Below, piece after piece: positions 41,643-51,617 of a stretch of DNA of 64,000 bases. Origin of the DNA: Streptomyces sp. NBC_01235 (GTDB lineage Bacteria > Actinomycetota > Actinomycetes > Streptomycetales > Streptomycetaceae); NCBI RefSeq assembly GCF_035989285.1, contig NZ_CP108513.1, forward strand, positions 3,844,001 to 3,908,000, read 5' to 3'. Made by a program: the position numbers and the translations under genes. Position 1 is the stretch's first letter, and each line of letters opens with the position of its first letter. The notes under the pieces were generated by a model. It was given only the letters and a program-made list of their open reading frames with translations. It had not been told where the DNA came from and ran no database searches.

Positions 41643-43570
41643 TGGCCGGGCCCATGGGGCGCATGATGGCGGGCACCGGTCCCGAGAACCGCTCGCTGGA
41701 CTTCAAGGTGTCCGGCAAACGGCTGCTCGGCCACTTCAGGCCGGAGCGGCTCACCCTCTACGCGATGCTGGTCTGCGTGGTGCTGAGCGTCGGCCTCAAC
41801 GTGGTCGGGCCGAAGATCCTCGGCAAGGCCACCGACCTGGTCTTCGCGGGCATCATCGGACGGCAGATGCCGGCCGGGGCGAGCAAGGAGCAGGTCCTCG
41901 ACTCGATGCGGGAGCGCGGCGAGGGCAGCGTCGCGGACATGCTCAGGAGCACGGACTTCACGCCCGGCAAGGGCATCGACTTCGGCGAGGTCGGTGAGGT
42001 CCTGCTGTTCGCGCTCGGCGTGTTCCTCGTCGCCGGTCTGCTGATGGCGGTGGCGACGCGCCTGGTCAACAAGGCCGTCAACCGCACGATGTTCCGGATG
42101 CGCGAGGACGTGCAGACGAAGCTGTCGCGGCTGCCGCTGTCGTACTTCGACAAGCGCCAGCGCGGTGAGGTGCTCTCCCGTGCGACGAACGACATCGACA
42201 ACATCGGGCAGACGCTCCAGCAGTCGATGGGCCAGCTCATCAACTCGCTGCTGACCATCATCGGCGTGCTGGCGATGATGTTCTGGGTGTCGTGGCTGCT
42301 CGCGCTGGTCGCGCTGGTGACCGTGCCGCTGTCGTTCGTCGTCGCCACGCGGGTGGGCAAGCGGTCGCAGCCGCACTTCGTGCAGCAGTGGCGCACCACC
42401 GGCAAGCTCAACGCGCACATCGAGGAGATGTACACCGGCCACACGCTGGTGAAGGTGTTCGGCCGCCAGGAGGAGTCGGCCGGGCAGTTCGCCGAGCAGA
42501 ACGAGGCGCTGTACGAGGCCGGGTTCAAGGCGCAGTTCAACAGCGGTGTCATGCAGCCGCTGATGATGTTCGTGTCGAACATCAACTACGTCCTGGTGGC
42601 GGTGGTGGGCGGCCTGCGCGTCGCGTCGGGCGCCCTCTCCATCGGTGACGTGCAGGCGTTCATCCAGTACTCGCGCCAGTTCTCGATGCCGCTGACGCAG
42701 GTCGCGTCGATGGCGAACCTGGTGCAGTCGGGCGTCGCCTCGGCCGAGCGGATCTTCGAACTCCTGGACGCGGAGGAGCAGGAGGCGGATCCGGTGGCGG
42801 CCGAGCGGCCCGCGGAGCTGCGCGGACGGGTGGCGCTGGAGGGCGTGTCCTTCCGGTACGACCCGCAGAAGCCGCTGATCGAGGACCTGTCGCTGACGGT
42901 GGAGCCCGGCCACACGGTCGCCATCGTCGGCCCGACGGGCGCCGGCAAGACGACGCTGGTGAACCTGCTCATGCGGTTCTACGACGTCTCCGGCGGGCGC
43001 ATCACCCTCGACGGCGTCGACGTCGGGCGGATGTCCCGCGACGAACTGCGCGCCGGGATCGGCATGGTGCTCCAGGACACCTGGCTGTTCGGCGGCACCA
43101 TCGCGGAGAACATCGCGTACGGGGCGTCGCGGGAGGTCACCCGCGGCGAGATCGAGGAGGCGGCACGGGCGGCGCACGCCGACCGGTTCGTCCGCACCCT
43201 CCCCGACGGCTACGACACCGTGATCGACGACGAGGGCAGCGGGGTCAGCGCCGGTGAGAAGCAGCTGATCACCATCGCGCGGGCGTTCCTGTCCGACCCG
43301 ACGATCCTGGTGCTCGACGAGGCCACCAGCTCCGTCGACACCCGCACCGAGGTGCTGATCCAGAAGGCGATGGCGAAACTGGCCCACGGGCGTACGTCCT
43401 TCGTCATCGCGCACCGGCTGTCGACCATCCGGGACGCCGACACGATCCTGGTGATGGAGAACGGCTCGATCGTCGAGCAGGGCGCCCATGCCGAGCTGCT
43501 CGCGGCCGACGGCGCGTACGCGCGGCTGTACAAGGCGCAGTTCGCGCAGGCGGTCGCGGAGGTCGACTGA
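41642..43570 (+). CDS. ABC exporter half-transporter, catalytic partner
   Basis: A 642-residue exporter subunit starting MAGPMGRMMAGTGPENRSLD. The membrane domain has an extracytoplasmic insertion after the first helix (GIIGRQMPAGASKEQVLDSM). The ATPase has Walker A GPTGAGKTT, signature GVSAGEKQL (degenerate compared with SGGQ) and Walker B ILVLDEATSSVD with the catalytic Glu, H-loop IAHRLSTIRDAD. The mixed canonical/degenerate sites complement the upstream partner as in BmrCD/TM287-288-type exporters. Confidence 0.93.
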   Translation: MAGPMGRMMAGTGPENRSLDFKVSGKRLLGHFRPERLTLYAMLVCVVLSVGLNVVGPKILGKATDLVFAGIIGRQMPAGASKEQVLDSMRERGEGSVADMLRSTDFTPGKGIDFGEVGEVLLFALGVFLVAGLLMAVATRLVNKAVNRTMFRMREDVQTKLSRLPLSYFDKRQRGEVLSRATNDIDNIGQTLQQSMGQLINSLLTIIGVLAMMFWVSWLLALVALVTVPLSFVVATRVGKRSQPHFVQQWRTTGKLNAHIEEMYTGHTLVKVFGRQEESAGQFAEQNEALYEAGFKAQFNSGVMQPLMMFVSNINYVLVAVVGGLRVASGALSIGDVQAFIQYSRQFSMPLTQVASMANLVQSGVASAERIFELLDAEEQEADPVAAERPAELRGRVALEGVSFRYDPQKPLIEDLSLTVEPGHTVAIVGPTGAGKTTLVNLLMRFYDVSGGRITLDGVDVGRMSRDELRAGIGMVLQDTWLFGGTIAENIAYGASREVTRGEIEEAARAAHADRFVRTLPDGYDTVIDDEGSGVSAGEKQLITIARAFLSDPTILVLDEATSSVDTRTEVLIQKAMAKLAHGRTSFVIAHRLSTIRDADTILVMENGSIVEQGAHAELLAADGAYARLYKAQFAQAVAEVD

Positions 43571-43585
43571 GCGGCGCCCTGGGCC

Positions 43586-43617
43586 GGCGCGGGCGGGTGG
43601 GGGCACTCGCCCGCGCC
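43586..43617. terminator. Hairpin between exporter and hrdA genes
   Basis: ggcgcgggcg (43586-43595) pairs with cgcccgcgcc (43608-43617). It lies between convergent transcription units. Confidence 0.65.
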
Positions 43618-43709
43618 GGGTGCCGCTCTCTTCGGCCCGGGGGCGGCCTGGGGCCCCCAGGCCCTTGAGGCGGGCTCTGGGGGGGAAAGCACGACCGCCC
43701 GCGGCCGCG

Positions 43710-44891
43710 TCAGTCGAGATAGCCGCGCAGCTGGTCCGCGAAGGCGTGGTCGCGGAGTTTGTTGAGGGTCTTCGACTCGATCTGCCGTATCCGCTCGCGC
43801 GTCACGCCGAAGATCCGGCCGATCTCCTCCAGCGTGCGCGGCCGGCCGTCCGCCAGGCCGTAGCGCAGCTGTACGACCTTCCGCTCGCGTTCGCCGAGCG
43901 TGGAGAGCACGGCCTCCAGGTGCTCGCGCAGCAGCAGGAAGGCCGCCGACTCGACGGGGCTGGCCGCGTCGCCGTCCTCGATGAGGTCGCCGAGGGCCAC
44001 GTCGTCCTCCTCGCCCACCGGGGCGTGCAGGGAGACCGGCTCCTGGGCCAGGCGCAGCACCTCGCCGACGCGCTCGGGCGGCAGGTCCAGCTGGGCGGCG
44101 ACCTCGTCGGGGGTCGGCTCGTAGCCGCGTTCCTGGAGCATGCGGCGCTGGACGCGGACGACCCGGTTGATGAGCTCGACGACATGGACCGGGACGCGGA
44201 TGGTGCGTGCCTGGTCGGCCAGCGCCCGGGACATGGCCTGGCGGATCCACCAGGTGGCGTACGTGGAGAACTTGTAGCCGCGGGCGTAGTCGAACTTCTC
44301 GACCGCACGGATCAGGCCGAGGTTGCCCTCCTGGACGAGGTCGAGCATCGTGAGCCCGCGCCCGATGTACCTCTTGGCGACGGAGACCACGAGCCGCAGG
44401 TTGGCCTCGATCAGCCGGCGCTTGGCCATCCGGCCCATGACGACCAGCCGGTCCAGGTCGAGGGCGAGTTCGCTGTCCAGGTCGGGCGTGCTGCTGAGCT
44501 TCTCCTCGGCGAACAGGCCCGCCTCCACGCGACGCGCCAGCTCGACCTCCTCGGCCGCGGTGAGCAGCGGGATCCGGCCGATCTCGCGCAGGTACTGGCG
44601 GAACAGGTCCGAGGAGGGGCCGCTGTTGTCCACGGCGCGGGCGCGGGGCGGTACGACGGGCTCGGGCTCCGGCCCGTCCTCGAGAACCTCGGCGGGCGGA
44701 TCGGCGGGCTCCGCCTCCGTCTCCGCCTCCGTCTCCGCCTCCGTCTCCGGGTGGTGCGCGGCACGGTTCTGCGGCGGGACCGCGACGAGGACGTCCCTCT
44801 CGGCGTCCGCTTCCGTGCCGTCGGTCGTGCCGGCCGTGCCGGCCGTACTGTCGGCGGTGCTGTCGGTGTGGCTCAGGGTCTGGGTCTGCAC
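43710..44891 (-). CDS. hrdA: Sigma-70 family RNA polymerase sigma factor, HrdA-like
   Basis: A 393-residue group-1/2 sigma factor. Region 1.2 is [32 protein letters not shown], region 2.4 holds [20 protein letters not shown], and region 4.2 is [20 protein letters not shown]. The GTG start at 44891 ([12 protein letters not shown]) is chosen because ggagg lies eight bases upstream; an ATG 51 codons up is less likely. The N-terminal tail is low-complexity with a [12 protein letters not shown] repeat. Position next to dnaG supports HrdA rather than HrdB, which has a long 1.1 region. Confidence 0.85.
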   Translation of the reverse strand: MQTQTLSHTDSTADSTAGTAGTTDGTEADAERDVLVAVPPQNRAAHHPETEAETEAETEAEPADPPAEVLEDGPEPEPVVPPRARAVDNSGPSSDLFRQYLREIGRIPLLTAAEEVELARRVEAGLFAEEKLSSTPDLDSELALDLDRLVVMGRMAKRRLIEANLRLVVSVAKRYIGRGLTMLDLVQEGNLGLIRAVEKFDYARGYKFSTYATWWIRQAMSRALADQARTIRVPVHVVELINRVVRVQRRMLQERGYEPTPDEVAAQLDLPPERVGEVLRLAQEPVSLHAPVGEEDDVALGDLIEDGDAASPVESAAFLLLREHLEAVLSTLGERERKVVQLRYGLADGRPRTLEEIGRIFGVTRERIRQIESKTLNKLRDHAFADQLRGYLD

Positions 44892-45110
44892 GGGGGCGAC
44901 CTCCAGGATGATCGCTGCTGAGGTGAGCAGCAGCGGTACTTCGGGGGCGGAGTCGGCGGCCAGGCCGCTGTCCGTCCGGGATCGGCCGCGCTCCGAGGAC
45001 TCAGGCACCGCAACCCAGTGTGGAGTACGACACATCGCCGCCACGAGGGGCGTGCGGTGACTTTTTGAGTCCGGTCCGTGACCGCGTGGTGACCGTGCCG
45101 GGGCGCGGGC

Positions 45111-47009
45111 TCAGAGAGCGGACGGACCCTCGTGCTGGAGTGCCCTGTCGTACCTGGTCAGGATCATCATCTCGTTCTGGACGGCGGCCGCCTGGGCCGG
45201 GTCCGTGTGGCCGAGGCGGGTCAGCGTGCTCTGCAGATCGGTGAGCCGGCGCGTCACGGCCCTGCGGCGGACGGTCACGAGCTGCTCGCCCGCGTAGTTC
45301 TCGTCGACCGTGCGGCGCATGATCGCCTCGACCGCGAGCTCGGTCACCATCGCGCGGACCGTGTCGTCGGGCGCGGCCTCCCGGACCCGTACGAGGTACT
45401 CCTGGCCGTCCTGCATGCCCCACTCGGCGCCGCCCGCGTCCTGGATCGCCTGGCGTACGGCGGCGTAGGGGGCGGCGGTGAACTCGTCGACGCCGTACGC
45501 GTCGAAGGCCGGGGCGACCAGTTCGGGGCGCTGGAGGGCGAGTTTGAGCAGCTCGCGTTCGGTGGCGTAGACCGCGTTGCGCAGGTTGAGGGCGGGGCCG
45601 CCGGCGGTGGGCCGGGGGGCGGCGTCGTACGGCTGGGAACCGCCGCGGGCCGGCGCGGGGCCCTTGCCGCCCCGGTCGCGGGCCCAACGGGCCAGCTGGG
45701 CGACCCTCTTGACGACGAACTGGGTGTCCAGGATGCCGAGCATGCCGGCGAGCTGGACGGCGACCTCGTGCTGGGCGCCGCTGTTCTTGATGCGGGCGAC
45801 GATGGGCGCCGCCTCGTCCAGCGCGGCGGCGCGGCCCGCCGGGGTGTCGAGGTCGTAGCGGACGACGATCTGGCGCAGCGCGAACTCGAAGAGCGGGGTG
45901 CGGGGTTCGACCAGGTCGGCGACCGCCTCGTCGCCCTTGGCGAGACGCAGGTCGCAGGGGTCCATGTTGTCGGGGGCGATGGCGATGTACGTCTCGGCGG
46001 CGAACTTCTGGTCGTCCTCGAAGGCACGCAGGGCAGCCTTCTGGCCGGCCGCGTCGCCGTCGAAGGTGAAGATGACGCGGGCCGATCCGTTGTCCATCAG
46101 CAGCCGGCGGAGGATCTTGATGTGGTCGCCGCCGAAGGCGGTGCCGCAGGTGGCGATGGCCGTCGTCACCCCAGCGAGGTGGCAGGCCATCACGTCGGTG
46201 TAACCCTCGACGACGACGGCCCGGCTGGTCTTGGCGATGTGCTGCTTGGCGAGGTCGATGCCGTACAGGACCTGGGACTTGCGGTAGATCGCCGTGTCGG
46301 GGGTGTTGAGGTACTTGGGCCCGTTGTCGGCCTCGTAGAGCTTGCGGGCGCCGAACCCGACGACTTCCCCTCCGATGTCGCGGATGGGCCACATCAGCCG
46401 GCCACGGAAGCGGTCGATGGGCCCGCGACGGCCCTCCTGGGAGAGCCCGGAGAGGAGCAGTTCCTTGTCGGTGAAGCCCTTGCCGCGCAGGAAGCGGGTG
46501 AGGTGGTCCCAGCCCTGGGGGCTGTAGCCGACGCCGAAGTGGACGGCGGCGGCCTGGTCGAAGCCGCGGTCGGCGAGGAAGATCCGGCCGGTGTCGGCCT
46601 CGGGGCTGGTGGCGAGCTGTTCCGCGTACCACTCGGCGGCGATCTTGTGGGCCTCGACCAGACGGATGCGTTCGCCGCGCTGGTGGGAGGGGTTGTAGCC
46701 GCCCTCCTCGTAGCGCAGCGTGATGCCGGCCTGGGCGGCGAGGCGCTCGACGACCTCGGAGAAGGTGAGGTGGTCGACCTTCATCACGAACGTGATGGTG
46801 TCGCCGCCCTCCTGGCAGCCGAAGCAGTGGAAGAGCCCCTTGCTCGGGCTGACCTGGAAGGACGGCGACTTCTCGTCGTGGAACGGGCACAGCCCCTTGA
46901 GGTTGCCGCCGCCCGCGTTGCGCAGCTGGAGGTACTCGGACACCACGGCGTCGATCGGGACCGCGTCCCGTACCGCCTTCACGTCCTCGTCGTTGATCCG
47001 TCCTGCCAC
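45111..47009 (-). CDS. dnaG: DNA primase
   Basis: A 632-residue primase. The N-terminal CHC2 zinc ribbon reads GLCPFHDEKSPSFQVSPSKG then LFHCFGCQEGGD (Cys, His, Cys, Cys). The TOPRIM core contains VVVEGYTDVMACHLAGV and IFTFDGDAAGQKAALRAF, the acidic metal-binding residues. The C-terminal helicase-binding domain ends in RALQHEGPSAL. It synthesises RNA primers for replication. It is in the same orientation as the sigma gene, 219 bp upstream of it. Confidence 0.98.
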   Translation of the reverse strand: MAGRINDEDVKAVRDAVPIDAVVSEYLQLRNAGGGNLKGLCPFHDEKSPSFQVSPSKGLFHCFGCQEGGDTITFVMKVDHLTFSEVVERLAAQAGITLRYEEGGYNPSHQRGERIRLVEAHKIAAEWYAEQLATSPEADTGRIFLADRGFDQAAAVHFGVGYSPQGWDHLTRFLRGKGFTDKELLLSGLSQEGRRGPIDRFRGRLMWPIRDIGGEVVGFGARKLYEADNGPKYLNTPDTAIYRKSQVLYGIDLAKQHIAKTSRAVVVEGYTDVMACHLAGVTTAIATCGTAFGGDHIKILRRLLMDNGSARVIFTFDGDAAGQKAALRAFEDDQKFAAETYIAIAPDNMDPCDLRLAKGDEAVADLVEPRTPLFEFALRQIVVRYDLDTPAGRAAALDEAAPIVARIKNSGAQHEVAVQLAGMLGILDTQFVVKRVAQLARWARDRGGKGPAPARGGSQPYDAAPRPTAGGPALNLRNAVYATERELLKLALQRPELVAPAFDAYGVDEFTAAPYAAVRQAIQDAGGAEWGMQDGQEYLVRVREAAPDDTVRAMVTELAVEAIMRRTVDENYAGEQLVTVRRRAVTRRLTDLQSTLTRLGHTDPAQAAAVQNEMMILTRYDRALQHEGPSAL

Positions 47010-47049
47010 GCAGTGATTCTACGGGGCAGGGCCGACACTCCTGAGGCGC

Positions 47050-48315
47050 CTAGGGAGCCAGGTCCTCCAGTGGGACGTGGGGGTCGGCCAGCGCCTCCGT
47101 GTTCACGGGGGTTCTCGACATGATCAGCTTCTGGATCGGCTCTGTGACGTCCCACACGTTCACGTTCATGCCGGCCAGGACGCGGCCCTCCTTGACCCAG
47201 AACGCGATGAACTCCCGCTTGCCGGCGTCGCCCCGGATCACCACCTCGTCGTACGTCCCCGGTGGGGCCCAGCCGCTGTACTCCATGCCCAGGTCGTACT
47301 GGTCGGAGAAGAAGTAGGGCACGCGGTCGTAGGTGACGTCCTTGCCGAGCATCGCGCGGGCGGCGGCCGGACCGCCGTTCAGCGCGTTGGCCCAGTGCTC
47401 CACCCGCAGCCGGGTGTCGAAGAGGCCGTGCGGGAAGGACGCGACGTCGCCGGCGGCGTAAATGTCGGGGTCGGAGGTGCGCAGCTGGGCGTCCACCGCG
47501 ATCCCGCCGCCGTGGGCGCGGTCGGCGAGGGTGAGGCCGGCCGCCTCCGCGAGGCTCGTCCGGGGGGCCGCGCCGATCGCCGCGAGGACGTCGTGCGCCG
47601 GATGCTCCTCGCCGTCGTCGGTGCGGGCGGCGAGGACCATGCCGTCCTGGCCGACGATCTCGGTGAGCCGGGCGCCGAAGTGGAAGCGGACGCCGTGCTC
47701 GCGGTGCAGGTCGGCGAAGAGGCCGCCCAGCTCCGGGCCGAGCACTCCGTGCAGCGGGGTCGGCTCCGGTTCGACGACGGTGACCTCGGCGCCGTACTCG
47801 CGGGCCGCCGCCGCGATCTCCAGGCCGATCCAGCCGCCGCCGGCGATCACGATGTGGCCGTTGTCCCGGCCGAGGGCGGCCAGGACTCCCTTGAGCCGCT
47901 CGGCGTGCGCGAGCCGGCGCAGGTGGTGCACGCCCGCGAGGTCGGTGCCGGGGATGTCCAGCCGGCGCGGCTCGGCGCCGGTGGCCAGGAGCAGCTTGTC
48001 GTAGTGGACGAGTGTGCCGTCGTCACCGAAGCGGACCGTCTTCGCGGTGCGGTCGATCGCGTCGACGGTCTGGCCCAGGTGCAGCTCGATGTCGTTCTGC
48101 GCGTACCAGGCGGGCTCGTGCACGAAGACGCTCTCGCGCGACTCCTTGCCGAGCAGGTAGCCCTTGGAGAGCGGCGGGCGCTCGTAGGGGTGGTCGCGCT
48201 CGTCGCAGATCAGTATCACGCGGCCGGTGAAGCCCTCCGCCCTCAGCGTCTCGGCCGCCTTCGCGCCGGCCAGGCCTCCTCCGACGATGACAAATGTCTG
48301 ATCCGCGTCGACCAC
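47050..48315 (-). CDS. FAD-dependent ferredoxin/rubredoxin reductase-like oxidoreductase
   Basis: A 421-residue flavoprotein. The FAD motif is VIVGGGLAGAKAAETLR (residues 9-25), the NAD motif is VIAGGGWIGLEIAAAAREYG, and DPDIYAAGDVASFPH is the second FAD motif. The C-terminal domain (YSGWAPPGTYDEVVIRGD) matches the putidaredoxin/rubredoxin reductase type. It would transfer electrons from NAD(P)H to a small iron-sulfur protein feeding P450s or oxygenases. No ferredoxin gene is adjacent. 40 bp from the dnaG start. Confidence 0.93.
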   Translation of the reverse strand: MVDADQTFVIVGGGLAGAKAAETLRAEGFTGRVILICDERDHPYERPPLSKGYLLGKESRESVFVHEPAWYAQNDIELHLGQTVDAIDRTAKTVRFGDDGTLVHYDKLLLATGAEPRRLDIPGTDLAGVHHLRRLAHAERLKGVLAALGRDNGHIVIAGGGWIGLEIAAAAREYGAEVTVVEPEPTPLHGVLGPELGGLFADLHREHGVRFHFGARLTEIVGQDGMVLAARTDDGEEHPAHDVLAAIGAAPRTSLAEAAGLTLADRAHGGGIAVDAQLRTSDPDIYAAGDVASFPHGLFDTRLRVEHWANALNGGPAAARAMLGKDVTYDRVPYFFSDQYDLGMEYSGWAPPGTYDEVVIRGDAGKREFIAFWVKEGRVLAGMNVNVWDVTEPIQKLIMSRTPVNTEALADPHVPLEDLAP

Positions 48316-48507
48316 GTGATGCCTCCTCGTAAGCGTGCCGCCACATGCGAGCGTCCCGCACGCAGCGTGATGGGGGAAGGGGGACGTGCCCGATCAGGGC
48401 ATGCCAGGCCGCGTTCGGGCCCGTTTGGGCGCACCGCGTGCGGATGCGTGCGGCGGGGTGCGCCCTTGCCGGGGGCTCCTGACAGGGACTCCCGACAAGG
48501 GCTCTTG

Positions 48508-49800
48508 TCAGGGTCTCGTCTGCCCCGTCAGGCGGGTGTGAAGCGAGCGGGCCGAGGCGTCGGTGAGGGAGGCGATCTGGTCGACGACGACGCGCTTGCG
48601 GGCGCGGTCGTCGGGGGCCCGGTCGAACAGCGCCCGGAACTGGGGGTCGAGGCCGTCCGGAGCGCGGGCGGTGAGCGCCTCGGCGAGCTCGCTGATGACG
48701 ACACGCTGGTCGGCGCGCAGGCGTTCCTGTTCGGCGCGCTGCATGACGTACCGGTCGGCGACCGCCTTGAGGACCGCGCACTCCAGGCGTGCCTCGTGCG
48801 GGACGACGAGTTCGGCGCCGTAACGGGTGAGGCGGCCCGTGCCTCCCCCAGTGCCTGAACGGCCTGGGAGGTACCCCCATCGGATACGCGTGGCGGCCTC
48901 GGCGGCCAGGCAGAAACGGCCGATGAGCTGGCTGGTGGCGTCCTTCAGGCCGGCCTGGGCGACCGCCGTGCCGTCGTAGCCGTGCGGCCACCACTCCTGG
49001 TCGAGGAGACGGTCGAGGGCGGCGGAGAGTTCGGCCGGGTCGGTGCCGGCCGGAACATAGCGGCCGACGGCGACCCGGAAGATCTCCTGGCGTTCCGGTT
49101 CGGCGTGCAGGCAGTCGGGGTCGATGTGCCCCGCGTGCAGGCCGTCCTCCACGTCGTGCACCGAGTAGGCCACGTCGTCCGCCCAGTCCATGACCTGCGC
49201 CTCGAAGCAGGTGCGCGTGCCGGGGGCCTCCTTGCGGACCCAGTCGAAGACGGGCCGGTCGTCCTCGTAGACGCCGAACTTGGGGGACGCGGGGTCGGTG
49301 GGGTGGGCGCCCCGGGGCCAGGGGTACTTCGTGGCGGCGTCGAGGGTGGCCCGGGTGAGGTTGAGGCCGACGGACCCTTCGTCGGTGAAGCGCTTGGGCT
49401 CGATGCGGGTGAGGAGGCGCAGTGACTGGGCGTTGCCCTCGAAGCCGCCGCAGTCCCGCGCGAAGTCGTTCAGGGCCTGTTCGCCGTTGTGGCCGAACGG
49501 GGGGTGCCCCAGGTCGTGCGAGAGGCAGGCCGCCTCGACCAGGTCGGGGTCGCAGCCCAGGGCCGCGCCGAGTTCACGGCCCACCTGGGCGCACTCCAGG
49601 GAGTGCGTGAGGCGGGTGCGGGGGGTGGCGTCCCATGCCTCGGTGCGCTCTCCCGGTGTGACCACCTGGGTCTTGCCCGCGAGTCTTCTGAGCGCCGAGG
49701 AGTGCAGGACGCGTGCGCGGTCTCGTTGGAAGGCGGTGCGGCCGGGGCGTTTGTCGGGTTCGTGCGCCCAACGTTCGGTTGACGGCGGGTCATAGGGCAT
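48508..49800 (-). CDS. dgt: Deoxyguanosine triphosphate triphosphohydrolase
   Basis: A 430-residue HD-domain phosphohydrolase. The His and His-Asp ligands are seen in [18 protein letters not shown] and [19 protein letters not shown], and the last Asp in [19 protein letters not shown]. It hydrolyses dGTP (or dNTPs) to the nucleoside and triphosphate, balancing nucleotide pools. Start ATG 49800 ([20 protein letters not shown]) fits the family. It belongs to the conserved core block with dnaG. An inverted repeat gacaag/cttgtc overlaps the stop region. Confidence 0.95.
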   Translation of the reverse strand: MPYDPPSTERWAHEPDKRPGRTAFQRDRARVLHSSALRRLAGKTQVVTPGERTEAWDATPRTRLTHSLECAQVGRELGAALGCDPDLVEAACLSHDLGHPPFGHNGEQALNDFARDCGGFEGNAQSLRLLTRIEPKRFTDEGSVGLNLTRATLDAATKYPWPRGAHPTDPASPKFGVYEDDRPVFDWVRKEAPGTRTCFEAQVMDWADDVAYSVHDVEDGLHAGHIDPDCLHAEPERQEIFRVAVGRYVPAGTDPAELSAALDRLLDQEWWPHGYDGTAVAQAGLKDATSQLIGRFCLAAEAATRIRWGYLPGRSGTGGGTGRLTRYGAELVVPHEARLECAVLKAVADRYVMQRAEQERLRADQRVVISELAEALTARAPDGLDPQFRALFDRAPDDRARKRVVVDQIASLTDASARSLHTRLTGQTRP

Positions 49801-49869
49801 GTTTCGACAGTAGGCGGCGGTAGTGACAATTGGGTGCCTACTTGTCTGCCGGGTTGCCCCGCGCCCCTT

Positions 49870-50649
49870 TCAGGCCGCGTTGCTCTTGGCCCCTGATGCG
49901 AGTGCCTGGTCGTAACGGTGGAGCAGCAGGTCGGCAATCGCCGGGTGGGTGCCCAGTGGCGCCGACGCGATCCAGGGAGCGGCCTGCGCGCACTCCGTCG
50001 CGAAGCGGCCGGGAGCGGTGAAGTAGGACGCCACCGCCACCCTCTCCCGGCCCCGCGCCGCCAGCGCGCGCAGCGCCGTGGGGACCGACGGGGTCGCCGT
50101 GGACGCGTACGCGGGGATCACCGGGACGCCCAGGCGGCGCGCCAGGAGGTGGGCGGTGCGGCGGGTGTCGACGGCCGAGTCCGGGTCACGGGAGCCCGCC
50201 GCCGCGAGGACCACCGCGCTCGCCCGGCGCTCCGTCTCCGTCATGTCCGTGCGCCAGCCGGCCTCGACCAGACGGGTGTGGAGAGTGTCCACCAGCAGGG
50301 GGTGCGGGCCCAGCGGGGCCGCCACCCGCGTGCGGACCCGCGCCTTCGCCGCCATCTCGGGGATGTCCCGCTTGACGTGGTAGCCGCGGGCCAGCAGCAG
50401 GGGGACCAGCACGGCGTCCGTCGTGTCGTGGGCGTCGAGGTCGGCGAGCGTGTCCGTCAGCAGGGGCTCGTTGAGCTCGATGTGGCCGAGGTGCACCGGC
50501 ACGCCGGGGCGCTGCTCGCGGACGCGGTCCAGGAGTGTGCGGACGGTGCTCAGGGCGCGCGGGTCGCGGCTGCCGTGGGCGACGACGACCAGTGCGGGCG
50601 GGCCGGGACGCCGACGGCCGTCGAGGTGGACGAGGCTTGGCTGGCTCAT
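49870..50649 (-). CDS. Sirohydrochlorin chelatase-like (CbiX/SirB) protein
   Basis: A 259-residue chelatase of the CbiX/SirB type with two tandem alpha-beta halves. The first has VVVAHGSRDPRALSTVRTLL with the metal-binding His and PLLLARGYHVKRDIPEM; the second starts near VLAAAGSRDPDSAVDTRRT, where the corresponding His is missing. It inserts iron or cobalt into sirohydrochlorin for siroheme or cobalamin. A nearby nitrate/molybdenum enzyme gene (51618) makes siroheme supply for nitrite reductase plausible (inference). Confidence 0.9.
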   Translation of the reverse strand: MSQPSLVHLDGRRRPGPPALVVVAHGSRDPRALSTVRTLLDRVREQRPGVPVHLGHIELNEPLLTDTLADLDAHDTTDAVLVPLLLARGYHVKRDIPEMAAKARVRTRVAAPLGPHPLLVDTLHTRLVEAGWRTDMTETERRASAVVLAAAGSRDPDSAVDTRRTAHLLARRLGVPVIPAYASTATPSVPTALRALAARGRERVAVASYFTAPGRFATECAQAAPWIASAPLGTHPAIADLLLHRYDQALASGAKSNAA

Positions 50650-50828
50650 GCACCGATCCTGACGGACCGAGGTTGCACCCCCGTTGCCTGACCGTCACGA
50701 GTTCTTTCCGGGCGTTCACCGCGTGCGGGGCGACGATGTGAGATGCCGCTCGAACGCGGGAGCGAACCGGATCGCCGTCCGCTGCGTCTTCCCAGGCCGA
50801 AGGGGCTGTCGACCCGGGGGGACACCGT

Positions 50829-51506
50829 ATGAACATCCGTCGACCGCGGCTGCCGCGCACCCGTGCGGGGCGGCGCCGGCTGGCGCAGGCCGTGATGGCG
50901 GGGTGTGTGCTGGCGCTGCTGCCGGCGACCTGGCTGTACGTGTCCACGGCCGACCGGCTCGGTACGACGGCCGACGCGCCGCGCGCGGAGGTCGCCGTCG
51001 TGTTCGGCGCGGGCCTGTGGGACGGCGAGCCGTCGCCGTATCTCGCGCACCGGCTGGACGCGGCGGCCACGCTGTACCGGGAGGGCCGTATCAAGGTCGT
51101 GCTCGTGACGGGTGACAACAGCCGCAAGGACTACGACGAGCCCGACGCGATGCGCGCGTACCTGACGAAGCACGGGGTGCCCGACGCGCGGATCGTCAGC
51201 GACTACGCCGGTTTCGACACCTGGGACTCCTGCGTCCGCGCCAAGAAGATCTTCGGGGTCGACCGGGCCGTACTGATCAGCCAGGGGTTCCACATCCGGC
51301 GTGCCGTCGCCCTGTGCGAGGCGGCGGGGGTGGACTCGTACGGGGTCGGGGTCGATGCCAAACATGACGTGACCTGGTACTACGGGGGCGCCCGGGAGGT
51401 CTTCGCGGCCGGCAAGGCGGCCCTGGACGCGGTGTTCGAGCCGGACCCCCGGTTCCTCGGGCCGAAGGAACCCGGGGTGACGAGGGCGCTGGCCGACGGC
51501 CGGTAG
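50829..51506 (+). CDS. SanA/YdcF-like DUF218 membrane protein
   Basis: A 225-residue protein with an N-terminal membrane anchor (LAQAVMAGCVLALLPATWLYV). The DUF218 domain follows: VAVVFGAGLWDGEPSPYLAHRLD, IKVVLVTGDNSRKDYDEPDAM and DYAGFDTWDSCVRAKKIFG. Related proteins (SanA) influence envelope permeability to vancomycin. Start ATG 50829 follows ggggggacaccgt. It diverges from the chelatase gene; the 179 bp between them contain promoters for both. Confidence 0.9.
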   Translation: MNIRRPRLPRTRAGRRRLAQAVMAGCVLALLPATWLYVSTADRLGTTADAPRAEVAVVFGAGLWDGEPSPYLAHRLDAAATLYREGRIKVVLVTGDNSRKDYDEPDAMRAYLTKHGVPDARIVSDYAGFDTWDSCVRAKKIFGVDRAVLISQGFHIRRAVALCEAAGVDSYGVGVDAKHDVTWYYGGAREVFAAGKAALDAVFEPDPRFLGPKEPGVTRALADGR

Positions 51507-51617
51507 CGAACGGGGCGGGCGCCTCACGGCGGGTCCGGGCCGGCCGGGAGGGCACCACCACACCGCCGTAACAGGAGATCGCACGGCGCGTAACACGGCC
51601 GACGCACGCTGAGGCGT

